This document shows positions 11,654-23,436 of a stretch of 64,000 bases of DNA, one piece after another. The position numbers were made by a program, and so were the translations under genes. Position 1 is the first letter of the stretch. Each line of letters opens with the position of its first letter. This DNA is from Niebla homalea (lineage: Eukaryota > Ascomycota > Lecanoromycetes > Lecanorales > Ramalinaceae): positions 186,001 through 250,000 of the forward strand of contig JAHGAU010000010.1 of NCBI GenBank assembly GCA_019925105.1, given 5' to 3'. The notes under the pieces are model-generated. The model was not told the DNA's origin, searched no databases, and saw only the letters and a list, made by a program, of their open reading frames with translations.

Positions 11654-13840
11654 GCCAAGCGCTGTCATGCCGTCTGGCTGGCCGTATGACTCGAAAACGG
11701 GACACCAGCTCACGTATCACGAACTATCACGATAGCCTTTCCTCAATCCGATATCTTGTTTTTTTTTCATTTCCCCTCAAACCGTTCCTGTTGTTCCACC
11801 ACGCGATTCATACCTCAACATCCCCCATTCCCTCAAACACTCGATACCTCTTCGTCTGCCCCTCCCCAACAAGGAAATTATCCGTACTCCCCAACGTATC
11901 CTCCATGAACTGCATCCTCACTCACCTGTCCCATCCCACGATCCACCACCGCGCACACGCCAGACGGGCTCGTGATCCGTTTACCCTCTCTCCCTGCGCG
12001 ATACATCAATGTGCCAAAAGCCGCCACCCTGGCCATGGGTGGTGGGTGGTGGGCGGTGGCGGACAGAAAGCCGCCGGTTTCATCAGCAGCAGCAGCACCA
12101 ACATGCGCAATCCCACCAGCACCCTCCTCACCAAAACAGCGCCTCGATCTCCCACCCCTCGGTCTCCCAGATCTCCGCCACCGCGGCAAAGGTGTCGATG
12201 ATGCCTTGTGTGCCCCCCCCCCTCCCCCCCCCTCCCCGGCTGTGGGTGCCCGCGCAGGGGAGGATGGCGGCGAGGGTCGCGTTGGAGGTATTGGTGAGGG
12301 AGGTGTATGATGCGGTGGGGGAGACGAGCGCGTGGATGGTTCCGGGGGGTTGGGATGTTGATGTGAGGAGGGTGCGGAGGATGGATGTGGGTGTGGAAAG
12401 CTAGGGGGTTGGGGAGGCCATGTTTTTCTTTTTTGGCTATTGAGGGGGGGCAAGATCGGAGGGGTTCTTCATGTGAAAAAGGAGGACAGGTGGGCGGATT
12501 TGAGAAGCACTCGTGCGACGAGCGGAGGGGAAGAGAGGATATTGAGGATGGGAGCGAGATGCAGTGTTGGAGGGGGGAGGGGGGGGGGTTGCTGGTTGCT
12601 TTTACACCTCGAGGAAATTCAATGATGTATATTTGCAAATACGACCTTTCTTGCAGGCAGGCAGGGAGATAAATATCAATCCTCGCATTCATTGGCTAGG
12701 AAGCCTACCTCACTGCATAGCATGAAAACAACGGCAGTATCTATCAATTGACTTTGCCCCGGCCTTCAGGCGACCTATCTAGATATGCAGATCCACGGCA
12801 TCGACATCTCGCGTCACAGATCCTGAATGAGAAAGGCAAGGAAATTCATTGCAGCATATGCCTACACTATTGGGTACGATCACACGCTCTGGTCTACTCG
12901 AACCCCTTTCCAAAGATCGTGTGATGGCGAACTCTCACCCAATTTTTGATCTCGTCATTGGCTAGCATGAGGCACGATGCGAGACGATCCATACATGCCA
13001 CATATTTAGGCTCCTCTTTCCCGCATCCGAGATGCTGAGCGACGTTTTGAAATCCGCAGACCAAAAGTGTTATTGAAGAGAAGTGTCATTGCTTGTGCAA
13101 GAGGCATGAGCCGTTCGGACAGGACGCACTGTCCTCCCAGTAATGGCCCCTTTTTCACCGCGATAGTCCGTCCCCATTGTGTCACACAGCTTGATGACGC
13201 TGTATGCTGAAATTACTTTGGCTAGTTTTTGTGAGCTGTTACAAACTCATAGGCAATGTACCTGTCTCGCTTGCAGTCCCTGGGTCGAAATTTGTACCAG
13301 ATGCTTAAGTCAGCCAGGGGGGGTGGAGACTATACCGAGTATAGTACTTGCGAATCCACTTTGCATTTCAAAGGCTTATGTAAGGGCTTCTCAAGCATGT
13401 GTTCCACGTACACATTACCAAATCCAGGACTAGATCCCATGTGAAGTCTTATGTTCCACGCCGGCCGTGCAGCTGCGTTGCGGCATGGCGTCTTCAAGCT
13501 TCCAGTATGGTCGATCTGCCTTCTGGTAGTTGCTCTATCGCGAACCAGTCGTAACTCGTAAGCGATCATTGGATAAGGTATTTGTTTAGCTAATTGACTA
13601 TATGAAGCTATCATAGGGGAAGGAGGGTGGGGTTCGAGTCTTTCACCAAGCTTCTCCAGTTGCGGCCTGCTTTCTTTTCCTAAGATATAAGGGGTCTCGT
13701 CTCTCCGCTATTGCCCTGGAACAACCAGTATCCGCTTCTCCCATCAATTCTTGGCCTAGACCACAAAGGCTCTTCATAATACACCCTAACCCCAAATTAC
13801 TCAACCCCTACACAGTGCCCCCCCTTTTCTTTCAGCAATC
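11654..13840. other. Intergenic with low-complexity segment, no supported gene
   Basis: About 2.2 kb. Between 11870 and 12600 the strands are strongly skewed: C/Pro-rich and G-rich tracts, with poly-C runs near 12211-12238. Open frames overlap on both strands there, but none has a consistent domain and they change frame repeatedly. The rest (12600-13840) has no open frame worth noting. The last part before 13841 is the promoter/leader of the SnoaL-like gene. Confidence 0.5.
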
Positions 13841-14416
13841 ATGGCCCCCCAAAAACAATCCATCACCTCCCTCCTCCTCAAATGCCAATCCGCCCTCAAC
13901 ACCGCCTCCATCCCGCTCGCCACATCGCTGTATCATCCCACCGACTCCATCTGCATGCCTCCCAGCGCTCCCGTCGGCTCCTTCACCGGTCCCGAGGGCA
14001 TCAAAAAAGCCTACGAATCCTTCTTCAGCATGATCAAATTCGATGTGAAATTTGAGATCCATGAGATCGTGTGAGTGGGACCCATCCTGCCGCCCCCCCC
14101 CCTCCCCCGGCCGCGCGGTTTCATACAGCTGTGAAAAAAGCAAGGGGATTGGTGTATGACAGTCGCTGATCTCGACATGTGTGTGTGTATGTGCGCCAGA
14201 CCCATGGATGGACAGTGGGCATTTGCGCGCACGGAGAGTAGGGGATCGTCGGATGTGAAGGGGAGGGGGCCCGGGGAGGAGGGGAATCAGGAGCTGTTCG
14301 TCTTGAAGAAGGTGCTTGATGGGAGGGAAGCGGGGGATGAGTTTGGCGGGTGGAGGATCGCGAGGTATTGCTTCAATAGCACGAACCCGCCACCGGGGGG
14401 GCAGGTGAGCGCTTAG
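13841..14416 (+). CDS. SnoaL/NTF2-like fold protein
   Basis: Two exons, 13841-14070 and 14200-14416, joined through GT|GTGAGT and GCCAG|A, giving 148 aa. This is the size of a one-domain SnoaL-like or YybH-like protein. Exon 1 has the family pattern: an N-terminal helix, a central YHPTDSICMPP strand, then TGPEGIKKAYESFFSMIKFDVKFEIHEI. Exon 2 continues with DGQWAFARTESRG and ends in a final strand pair with GGWRIARYCFN. Members of this fold are small cone-shaped dimers that act as isomerases, cyclases or ligand binders, or have no known reaction, so a specific function is not claimed. The intron (129 nt) contains a C-run and a GT microsatellite. The glycine-rich insert in exon 2 (GRGPGEEGNQ) is a loop. 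Confidence 0.8.
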
Positions 14417-15162
14417 TGGTTTTTGGGGGAAGCCAATTTTATTGGCATGAGGGATGGGGCAAAAGGGTGGGTTGGTGGAATTGGTGATGGGGTGGGTGTT
14501 GCTAAGGAAGAAGAATGGAAAGGAGTGGATTACTTTGCCCGTATAAGATGGATTGGTCCAAGCTTTGTAGGTGGATTATCTGAAATGCCGATTTTTCTTG
14601 CCAAGTTCACTTCCTTTCTTGTAAGTCTCGATCTTGACATCACCTTGTCATTACCTTCCTCACCCGTCAACGTCAACCTTTGAGCCAGCCACACCAGGAG
14701 CAATAAGTTTTGTGACGAAGAGATCTCGATTCTTATCAGGAGGACTTCGTAGGACAGATGTGGAGCCAACATCATGGATATGCACTAGTGCGGTCAGGGG
14801 TGTTTCTCACGGGTAGATGCATCAAAAGAGCAAACGGTGCCTGTGTAGAGCAGCACCGTTGGAAACAAAATCTTGGAAAAACATGAGGACCTCAGAAGAA
14901 TCATCTCGTCCTACCAGACCAAGATTGTTCGTGCTATTTGAACCAACGCGGGTTGGCTCCTTTTCAAGCAGAGATAGCACGGCTCGTCCAGCCCCCTTAC
15001 CACCCTCAGAAGTACAGGATTTCACCACCGAAGAAAGAAAGAGACAGCTCCGCGAGCTTTGGACGACTAGTCCTACAGAAAGCCGGTACAATCATTCCAG
15101 TTGCCTCACCATCCCCATCTCCCTCGACATCGGCCTCCTGACTAATCACCTCAAAGCAGATC
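14417..15162. other. Intergenic, no gene seen
   Basis: Spacer of about 750 bases. An open frame from 14938 to 15141 is in the same frame as the next gene but ends in a stop at 15139-15141 and shows no domain. It could be a leader ORF or part of an unseen first exon. Confidence 0.4.
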
Positions 15163-15739
15163 ATGGCTGCCCAAACATACTTCTCCGCTTATCCCACGTT
15201 CAATCACGATCCCAACGCCTCCCTCCTCGTCGAGTTCAACCGGCTCAGCATCCAAGAAGGATGGCAGGGCAACAGGAAGCACAGACAGCGCCAAGACTGT
15301 CTTAGCCGGGAGTTCGAATTACACTACGCGGACAGCGACAAACTGTCTGGATGGCAGGGTCTTTGTCAGGAGTGTGGGATCTCCCCGGTGCCGGCGACGA
15401 TCACGCAGTGTAGGAAGGTAAGGGTCTCTCCCGGGCTGAATCATCATCATACACACTCACCTTCTCTCTTTTGTTCATCCGGCTAATTAGATGGATCGGG
15501 TTGGGTTGGTAAATCAATAGGCACTCAAGAGCATCCACGTCAGCATCGTGGACCTCATCGACTGCCGCCGCAGGGGTACGGGAACACCGAGGCTGTTCGC
15601 CTCGAAGAAAGCGCTGTGTCAGCACATCAAGGCCAAGCATGCGATGTTTCCTCTGAGGGCAGCCAAGGCGGATGGGTTCCTGTGCGCGTTGTTGAAGGTC
15701 GTCTATGCGCCGGAACAGCAGAGGGGCACGTTGAGATGA
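15163..15739 (+). CDS. Conserved fungal protein of unknown function
   Basis: Two exons, 15163-15417 and 15521-15739, intron GTAAGG...AATAG (103 nt), giving 157 aa. It opens YFSAYPTFNHDPNASLLVEF, followed by RLSIQEGW, then FELHYADSDKLSGWQGLC, then TQCRK spliced to ALKSIHVSIVDLIDCRRRG. It ends with FASKKALCQHIK and ADGFLCALLKVVY. From memory of fungal proteomes this order is a common short family: aromatic N-terminus, GW motif, DKL..WQ.LC, and Lys-rich ALK..HVN.VDLID. It is annotated as hypothetical and has no known activity. No signal peptide or membrane segment is seen. The family pattern and the intact splice make it very likely real. Confidence 0.75.
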
Positions 15740-18700
15740 GCACGGGAGGTTTGTGTGTGCCCGGCACAGAGAGGCGATGTCGCGCTTTGATCATGTTGTG
15801 GCTATAGAGAGTCTTTCTCCATGTAATGGGTTAGAAGTAGTGGGAATGGCAAGCTTTTGTGGACCCTTCACAGTATCCGAGGATCATATATCTCTTTCAG
15901 GGTTTATAGTTCAGAGCTCTGGGCAATACCCTCGCATTGATCAGACGAGCTTGCAGTGGATGCAACCAGGTGCATCCCCATACGCCTCTGTGCGAGTATG
16001 ACCGCTCTCTAACAAAACGGCCGTCCACAAGGCTGTTGAAGATATTCTTGTGGCGGTCAATACCGATGGTGAAACCAATCTGCCTTTTTCATATTTACAT
16101 TTGCTTCCAACCCTATAAATCCAGGGAATTTGACAGGGTGAAATCACATCACAAATCGAAATGAACAGTCTGGCCGGTGTTGGCAAGGCATCTGCAAATT
16201 CTGCATTTCCACCTCCCCCTAGTTCCCGTCCTGCACACTCAAATAGGGATGTTTCTGGACTGGCTGCTGACTCGACATTGAAACCCCCCCTTCCCCCCCC
16301 CGTTGACATATCCTGTCCCCAGATGTACCCCATGGGCGATGCTCAATCCATGTTCCCCCGCCCGGTACCGGCGTCCAGCATGTTCGCCACTAAGCGGAAA
16401 TTTTCTCGGAACCGCCGCAACTCCTCGTCCTTGTCCCACCCGGATCGACCAGTCGTGACCTGCCCATCCAGTGGGCCGCAAGCCAAGACCACGACTATCT
16501 GTCCTGTGTCACACGAGAACGTTCTGCTCCTTTGCCCGAGTCGCCGATGGTTGAACACGGGGAGATTCTTCTCTCCGCTGATTCCTCTGTGCACTGATCC
16601 TGGAGTATGGCTTGCTTCTTTTCGACGACCAAGGGACAGCATAGGGTAAGGGAGTGAAATAGTGAGTAGATCTGCTTCGCTTTAAAGAAGTTCTTTAACC
16701 GAATTCATCTGGTATACTTCTCCAGCCTTGAGAGAGGGGGATGAGCTGCTCGACTTTTCAATCAGAGGTCATGATATGGACAGGCTGTTAGAAATATAGG
16801 GGAGGAAATCCCCCTGCCATGGGTCCGGCATTTACTTGGGATCATGGATTCTCAGGTTTCAATCTCAAGATCCAAAAGGGGCAGCAACCGAAACGTGGGC
16901 ACCCCTCTTGCAGCCACAACCGTAGAAACTCGATATTACTCACCTATTAAATACATTATTTTCTGTCGTTGAATTAGGGGTTTGCTTTCCGCCACGCATC
17001 TGCCCTTATCCTGAACATGGTTACCAACGTTTCGGTCGCCGGTCACCAAGTCAGGACGCAGTAAAAACGTAGCCATCACTTCGACATTGAAAATTCCAAC
17101 GCATTACCGATTCGATCAAACTCGATCTTCTCACATCGAATTGGGCCTGGTTCTCCGCCCTGGATCTGCACTGGGTTTGGAGGTGGCTTCGGACGTTATG
17201 ACTTAAGATCACAAGGTTTTTAGACAATAGAAATGAAGGCAGCTCAGGTGCAGCCGCAATGCGTAGGAAAGTCACGTTGCCGATGAGCTTACCGGATGGA
17301 ATCCATTATGAGATTATATGTACAGGCACAGTTTACCAGCCTCGTCCATTTTTCCAAAGCGGCGTTCAGCCCCGAATGCCTTTGCAATCTCTCTCGTAGC
17401 CCAAGTTCATAAACGAGGATAAGGGTGGAAATGGAGGGCACGATACTCCGAAGTCTGCTCTGACCAATGCAAGAGCATGCTCGCAGGAGGGCGAGTACTC
17501 ACAGTCATGCTTTCTTAAAAGCCAACGAGAACCTCTCCTCCTGTGTGAGCTGATCCATGCCGCCCATGATTGCAGCCATTTGGGCGCCGGACCCACAAAT
17601 GGAACCTTCCAGCAGCACATACAGAGAGAATTGAGGAGTTGTGCTGCTCCCCTTCCTGTAGGTTGGGACATAAATAACATGTTGAGATGTAGCAAGGTCT
17701 GATGTCATTGCAGTCTTGCGAAATTCCACTTCACCGGATGAATCAGCTGTACATGGTCCAGAACTGAACTTTCAAACTACAGATCTGCTCCACTCTACTA
17801 TATAGATCCAAACGTCGAAAAATTGGCGGGGAAAGCTGTAGCCACACTGCACCGTGGACTCACTCTCCCAGTACAATCAATCTACACTGGCCAGCCTGAA
17901 TTTTAGAGGTGCTCTTTCCGCTACACGTCTATCCCTATCGTGAAGCCTGGCTTGACGTTGTTGAAACGTGGGCACACCCCCATTTCGCAGACGGCTTCAG
18001 AAGCTGAAAAACGTTGGCAGACCCAAGGTAATGGCGATATACGGAAAAGATGTTTTGGCCAGCATCGAATTAGAGGTGGAATGTTTTGCCACGTATCAGT
18101 TCCATCCTCGGGCATGGATCCAGACAGCGAATACTTGGGCACATACAAGGTGGTCATGCCTTGCCGAAATCATCGATCACCCAACCTATTGAATAGGCTT
18201 GGTCGGTTGAAAAAGGGGGACATTCGTCCAGCCACTCCAGTTTCCCTAGCTCCATATATGGCTTGAGACATTGCAACGTTGGCAGACAAGAGGTGGGCAC
18301 AATTCTGAGGCGATATAGAAGCTCCACATTTCCCGGTCTAGGGCTGAATATTCTCTGGCATTGAGTTGGGGTAGTTTCCTCTGGTACTGAGTTGAATTGG
18401 GTTCTTCACCACGCAGCTACTCCATCCTCCAAGATGGCTTTGTACATTGTGGGACTCCCGGAACATATCGGAAGAAACCAGTCAAGATGGATCAGTCAAG
18501 ATGGATGGGTCAAGCCAGAACGATGTGGAACGTGAGCAGCCAGGGCTGAAAAGACCTTGCGATCGAAGGTGTGGAGTCTGGGAAAGGGAGTCAGACTGGC
18601 TTTTCAGAGCTAAGCATTCAAAGAGTCTCGTCATAGCTCATTGATACATACAGAGGGCTTTAGTCTCGAATCAAAATTCTGGGGTGCCCGCGGTCGCTTG

Positions 18701-18823
18701 GGTATCGATGCAAGTGCCCGTACGCCCGCTTGCCTGCAAGTATCCGGAAAGCCGGCTCATTATGCCGCCAACCGTTCATCAAAATCAAAGCTTCATATGC
18801 ACGTTGGGTCTTCATGATTGGGA
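15740..18823. other. Gene-poor interval with diverged repeats
   Basis: About 3.1 kb without a recognised gene. One ATG-started open frame of 162 codons (16161-16649, +) is Pro/Ser-rich with a basic patch KRKFSRNRRN and no known domain. On the opposite strand of the same stretch the phrase EELRRFRENFRLVANMLD reads like coding sequence but is short. Imperfect copies of two motifs recur at 16.89-17.02, 17.90-17.98 and 18.28-18.42 kb (separate entry). Confidence 0.4.
16889..18430. repeat. Diverged dispersed repeat units
   Basis: A motif like GAAACGTGGGCAC occurs at about 16890 and 17963, with a more degenerate relative near 18290. A second motif begins TGAATT, followed by a G-rich short run, CTTTCC or TTCACC, then a C-A-C-G-rich segment. 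It occurs at 16970-17020, 17897-17950 and about 18392-18420. Each pair matches over roughly 50 bases with many substitutions and small gaps. The units are too diverged to assign to an element class. Confidence 0.35.
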
Positions 18824-20035
18824 TCACGCGCGCCGGAGAAACTCATGGATCCCATATTTCTGCATTTCCTCGTCCAAGCCTCCGCTTTGCCTCTGTGTCT
18901 CCTTCTGTGCATGTCCATTCATCACACTGTCATGATACGTGCTCGCGCTATTCCCCTCCAAGATGCCCTCATCCACTAGATCCTGCTGCATGGTTGCCGG
19001 CCTGGGTGCCTGCATGCGCGAGTGCGTCTCCGCCAGCTGGGTGAGGTTGGTCGCATTTGCGTTCTCCACCCATCGCTGCTGTTTCTGTTCGGCACCCAGG
19101 AACTTGACGTTGTTGTCGGCATACGAGGTGCCTTGCCCATGCATCCTACGTCTGCATTGCGAGTAAAAGGGCCGTAGAGATGGAATGGAGGCCGCAATGA
19201 TACCGATCTGCACTTCGAATGTGCGCCAGACCCAATTGACGATGCCGCCGTAGCTTTCATCGGGAGGGATCGCCTGGCCGTTCATGGCGGTGCGGACGAT
19301 GCAGCAGGCGCCTGTGATGAAGCCCAAGCACATCAATGTCCATATGCCAACCTTGGTCTTGAAATCGATGGTGAGGTTCCACAGCGCGAATATGGGGAAG
19401 GTGGCGAATGTAAAGTCGGAGACGATGCTGATCAAGGCTTGGGTAATTATGATTCCCTCTTTGCCTTCCTTGCTCATGCATGTGCCATTGCCCCACCATG
19501 CCTTGTGGAGAGGCTGGCACTGCATGATCCACATAACAGTCAAGATGATGTTGGAGAAAAGAAGGAAAGCGACGGTCCAGTACATTGGGACCTTGACTTT
19601 GCGGGCGTCGGGGATGCGGATGAGGAAGAGGCAGATGGAGATTTTGGTCCACATGAGGGTGAAGAAGGTCTGGATCCATTCTCCGTAGGTGTACTTTTGA
19701 AACTCGCGAAGCTGGTGGCGAGTGAGACATGATTGTCGAGTGCCGAAGCCATAGTGGACTTCGAGGAAGCAGAGGGCGGCGCCGATGGTGGTGCCGAGCT
19801 GTGACGGTCAGTCGGTCAGTGGGTCAGTCGGTCAGTTTGTGGCAGGGCAGGGGCAGGAGTAGATGGAATGCCTTACCACGGCAAGGATCATGGTGAAATC
19901 ATCCCACCAGAATGAATGCACAATCCATATCCTGGTGTAGATCCTGAGGATGATGACGATTAGGACGAGTGCCTCGAGCAAGGCAGTGATGGCGATGATG
20001 CTTGTGCCCCAGTTGCCACAGTCGGAGTCGGCCAT
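18824..20035 (-). CDS. Rhodopsin-domain (Pth11-like) integral membrane protein, copy 1
   Basis: Two exons on the minus strand, 20035-19877 and 19798-18824, intron GTAAGG...CACAG (78 nt), giving 377 aa. Seven hydrophobic segments can be followed, including ALLEALVLIVIILRI, FLLFSNIILTVMWIM, ISIVSDFTFATFPIFALW and WTLMCLGFITGACCIV. The signature features of the fungal rhodopsin-domain family are present: a WDDF motif after the first helices, a conserved QCQP and GTC before the fifth segment, and SDF...FPIFALWNL. The cytoplasmic tail of about 110 residues is polar. Members are membrane proteins related to Pth11-type receptors and are often annotated only as hypothetical; signalling is an inference. 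The ATG at 20035 was chosen; the next upstream in-frame ATG, at 20077, would add 14 residues. No CFEM domain is seen. The gene is convergent with nothing close; the methyltransferase lies upstream on the same strand. Confidence 0.85.
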
Positions 20036-20923
20036 CTTGCGATATAGAATAAGAAGTCGTTCCAGACCATCAATCACCTGGTAAGGGCGAGAGCAGATCC
20101 CAGAAGTGAAATGATTTTCTTCTGATCACTCTTTTTTCTTTCTCGTGGCTACTCCGGAAGGGTCTAGAGAGCTCGGGTGGTACGGGTACGGCCAGCCCTG
20201 CCTCGGGGCGTAATGGACATGATCGCCGGAACCGTTGTGGTGTAGTAGTATCGATTCCAGGCAATCCAGGGCAATGTCCGTTGAAACAAGGCACAATTGC
20301 GGAGGCGGAGGAGGCAGTGGAGGAGAAGGATGGAAAGCTGAAAGATGATGAGCAAGTCATGAATAAGGCCTTCGGATCATTAGAGTTAGGACTAAGGGCA
20401 TCCGAGAAGGAGAAGGCTCGAGGGAATAAGAATGAATCAATGAGATGCTTTTTGGTGTCAAAGGCTGATTTCGTTGCGGCCGCTGAAGTTCTCTTGGACG
20501 AATCGCATCGCGCCTGGTCATGCGGGGCAACTTGTTGGTTGGCAATTCTCGTACGGTAATTTCTGACTGTGCCTCTTTTGCTCTGTTGGCCTGGTGAGGG
20601 GTGAGATAGAGAGGAAATACCAGAGCAGGCTGCTTATTCCTCCGCCAATGGACGGGGATGACTTTTGACAGCTGGATGCACATAAGATATGCGGGTGAGA
20701 CGCTTCTCCTCCCCAGCACAAAAATGCAACGATCAAATACGACTGTTGTATGGGAGGGGTTGGACTAGGATATACGCACAATGTAGGATATGCTCATCAT
20801 GAGACCCTTCCGGCGGCGGAGGCCCCCTGATGCTTGGCATCTGGCTTCACCAGAAAAAAAAGAAAAAAAAAGCAAGTCAAAGTACGAGAGTAAGAGCTCT
20901 GCTCAACTGGAAACACATAATGG
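20036..20923. other. Intergenic, no gene seen
   Basis: About 890 bases between two minus-strand genes. The open frames seen here start at non-ATG codons or have no motif. It includes the promoter of the rhodopsin-domain gene (next to 20035) and the 3' end of the methyltransferase transcript. Confidence 0.5.
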
Positions 20924-22563
20924 TCATTCAAGCATGACCTCAATCAAACCTTCCATCTCCTCAACACTATGGATCTTGACAAGCTTCAGACCTGCGCTGT
21001 GCAGCAGCTCGCTCCAATTCTTTTCCGACCTTTCGCCGCTGGCAAAAAGAGCCATCATGTTGATATCCATGTTGGCGGGAAACATAGGCCCGCCCTGATT
21101 GGCGAGCACCCAGTCGTTGATCAGTATTCGCGAGTAACCCTTCGTCATCGCTGCGGCCGTATGTTGAAGTATGTCGTGGCATTGCTGATCTGGCCCTGAA
21201 GATTGATGGGCATGTTAGTCATGTCATTCACACTGCTCCTCTGTCTCGCCAAGGGCGAGTCTTGCTGAGAGCCTTCAACGAGCATATTGAGTCACTCACA
21301 GTCATGGAATATGGAACGAAAGTAGTACGTCTTTGCGCCTAACACCAGGTCCAATCAGATCCATTTGATATACGCCTTCATATTCGAGGGGCAAACCTTT
21401 GACCGGCTGGGGTTTGAAGAAATCATGCTTCATAGCTTCCACCCCTGGGGCAAGCCGTTTGATATCGTCTATCGTCTCTGGAAGATCTTGGACGATCAGC
21501 CTTCCTTCTTGGTGAGGAAAGGCTTCCTTGAACGCTTCTACATCATGACCTCTTCCGCCGCCAATATCGACAAGCAACACGGCGTCTTCCTCCGCTCGGA
21601 AGTCTCGGAAAAGTACCTCCTCGACTGGAAACCATGAGTACCATTGCACTCTGTCAATGCGTTGACCTTCCATGAAGGTATTGAAAGCGCTCATTCGCTT
21701 TGGCCTCTCGTTTAGGAAGTCCCACATAGTTCCATCCGTCTTGAATGCATACTGAAACGGGCCATTGGTTGTCTCGGTGGGGTTTTTGTACTGGGTCTGC
21801 TCCAAGAAGGCGGGCAATTGGGCAAGTGAAAAGGCGGCCTCGTCAAATCTGCATAATAATGATAAGCTTTTCCGGCTTTCACCCAAAAGGAACTCTTATG
21901 ACTAGAGTCTCATGTCATACAAATGCTTGGTACAATCTCTCATCGGCGGGGCTCGCCAGGTTTCGGAGATCCGGGTTGCTGCATATCTCTCTTCTTCGAA
22001 CTCTGAGAATATTCCCATTGTCACCAAGACCCTCATGATCCGGACTAAGGAAATTGTCAACGTTCGGAGCTGGTCTAGAAAATGGGCCTACATAGGGAGG
22101 AGCACACACCAATCAATGACTGCTCTGCACCAGTCAGGTATGCAAGCTCTTTGGCGCTCTGTCCATTCTTCTCTCGGCTTCCCACCAACTCGAACAGATT
22201 GAGGTCAATTGCAGTACGAATCATGGCATTTTGGTGTGGCTGTCAATCATGGTCAGTGAATTGCGACATCTTTAAAACTTCAATGCTCCTCTCGTGAGCA
22301 TGAGTCCACACGCCGGGCCCGCGCTACATGAGTCTTTCTTACTCTCTTTGAGACTATCGACCAGTCTAGGGCTTACATACCTGAAAGACATATCTCATTA
22401 TTGAGTCCATTGGGCTTTCAAGCTCGGCGTTTAGCCTGCGCAACTCTGTGAGCAATTCCTTCCTGACCGTCGGATCCTGGGGCAAATTGGTCAAAGGCGA
22501 CTTGTTGGCTGCCTTCAAGGCCTCAAGCAGGCTCGATTCGCTCATGAGACCTGGATCCCCCAT
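20924..22563 (-). CDS. SAM-dependent O-methyltransferase
   Basis: Six minus-strand exons: 22563-22381, 22239-22110, 22044-21921, 21848-21397, 21338-21300 and 21195-20924, giving 399 aa, the usual length for plant/fungal-type O-methyltransferases. The N-terminal half is the winged-helix dimerisation region (NAMIRTAIDLNLFELV, MRVLVTMGIF). The C-terminal half has SAM motif I VDIGGGRGHD, the QDLPETI strand, HDFFKPQPVKG, then YYFRSIFHDW with the catalytic His-Asp pair. The 39-nt fifth exon carries that catalytic segment, so it must be included for activity. Such enzymes methylate hydroxyls of aromatic secondary metabolites; aflatoxin/sterigmatocystin-type OMTs are in this family. The substrate is not readable. 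The ATG at 22563 directly follows a CTCAG, so an additional upstream exon is possible. Confidence 0.88.
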
Positions 22564-23436
22564 TCTGAGATACACTGCCGTTAGTCTCGTTTAAATTGCC
22601 AAAAGGCCTCGCTTCTAAACCTCTGAGATGCAATTGCAGTAATGACAAGGTGGTCTAGGACGTCTGTGGCCTCAATGGCATGACAGGACGAGCCATCCAA
22701 AATCCTCAGTCTGCAATCTAAGCAAAGGATTTGAATCTTATCATGAGCTCCGGATTGGAAGGCGGAGCCGAGTGGACGGACTGTCTCTGTCGAGCCGCTA
22801 ATCAAAATGCACGATTTTACTGCGTGCATATCGACCCTCAATTTATCAAGAAAGCGGGGACGTACTGAGTACCTCTGGCGCCACTCTTGAAAGGCCTGCG
22901 ATCAGCCGTCCGCTTACCATCAAGGCACTAGTAATTCTCTAATTACTTCTTCTGGATCTAGCGTTGGCATACCCAATTGGCGGTGCAGAAACTAGTTTGT
23001 AAAGGGGCTCAAGGATCTGAGGTTCTCCAAGACTACTGCACGTTCCATTGGCTCTGCTCCTTCGACATGCGTCGTTCGCGGCAAAATCAACTTGCGGCCA
23101 CCCACACTCCACACGACACCCTTGGCATCCCAAATGAATTCGACTGGTGCTAAGCTCATGAGAGATACTCCGTACTCCGTAGGTCCTTCGCGACTACGGA
23201 ATATGCTTTGAAGTATTTCAAGCTTGCTCAAAGGCCTTCTGCGTTCTGCGTCTGGTGGCACGTGGGCCGAATCTCTGATTAAAGATGGGGTCCCGCAGGA
23301 ACGTCGATTCATAAAGTTACCTCTGGCCAGTTTTATCATCTACCGCTATTTACCTACCGACCTAATGTAATCCTTACACTCTCAATCCTTTCCAGTCCTT
23401 TCTGATCCTAGGTCTATTGGCCTACTCTCATCTGAG
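22564..23436. promoter_or_regulatory. Divergent intergenic region between methyltransferase and rhodopsin-domain gene 2
   Basis: 873 bases separate the start codons of the two divergently transcribed genes, so regulatory sites for both should lie here. A minus-strand ATG-started frame of 115 codons (23339-22992) occupies part of it, with no recognised motif (listed separately). No specific binding site is asserted. Confidence 0.45.
22992..23339 (-). CDS. Short uncharacterised open frame
   Basis: ATG-started frame of 115 aa. It has an ordinary composition and the segment SLMSLAPVEFIWDAKGVVWS, but no domain, signal peptide or homologue that I recognise. Downstream in-frame sequence cannot be joined convincingly to more coding sequence. 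It sits in the divergent promoter between the methyltransferase and rhodopsin-domain gene 2, which argues against a real gene. Chance is at least as likely. Confidence 0.2.
   Translation of the reverse strand: MIKLARGNFMNRRSCGTPSLIRDSAHVPPDAERRRPLSKLEILQSIFRSREGPTEYGVSLMSLAPVEFIWDAKGVVWSVGGRKLILPRTTHVEGAEPMERAVVLENLRSLSPFTN

Noticed and set aside
13621..13660. GGTTCGAG sequence resembling a tRNA B box
   Set aside because: No matching A box, anticodon stem or acceptor stem around it.
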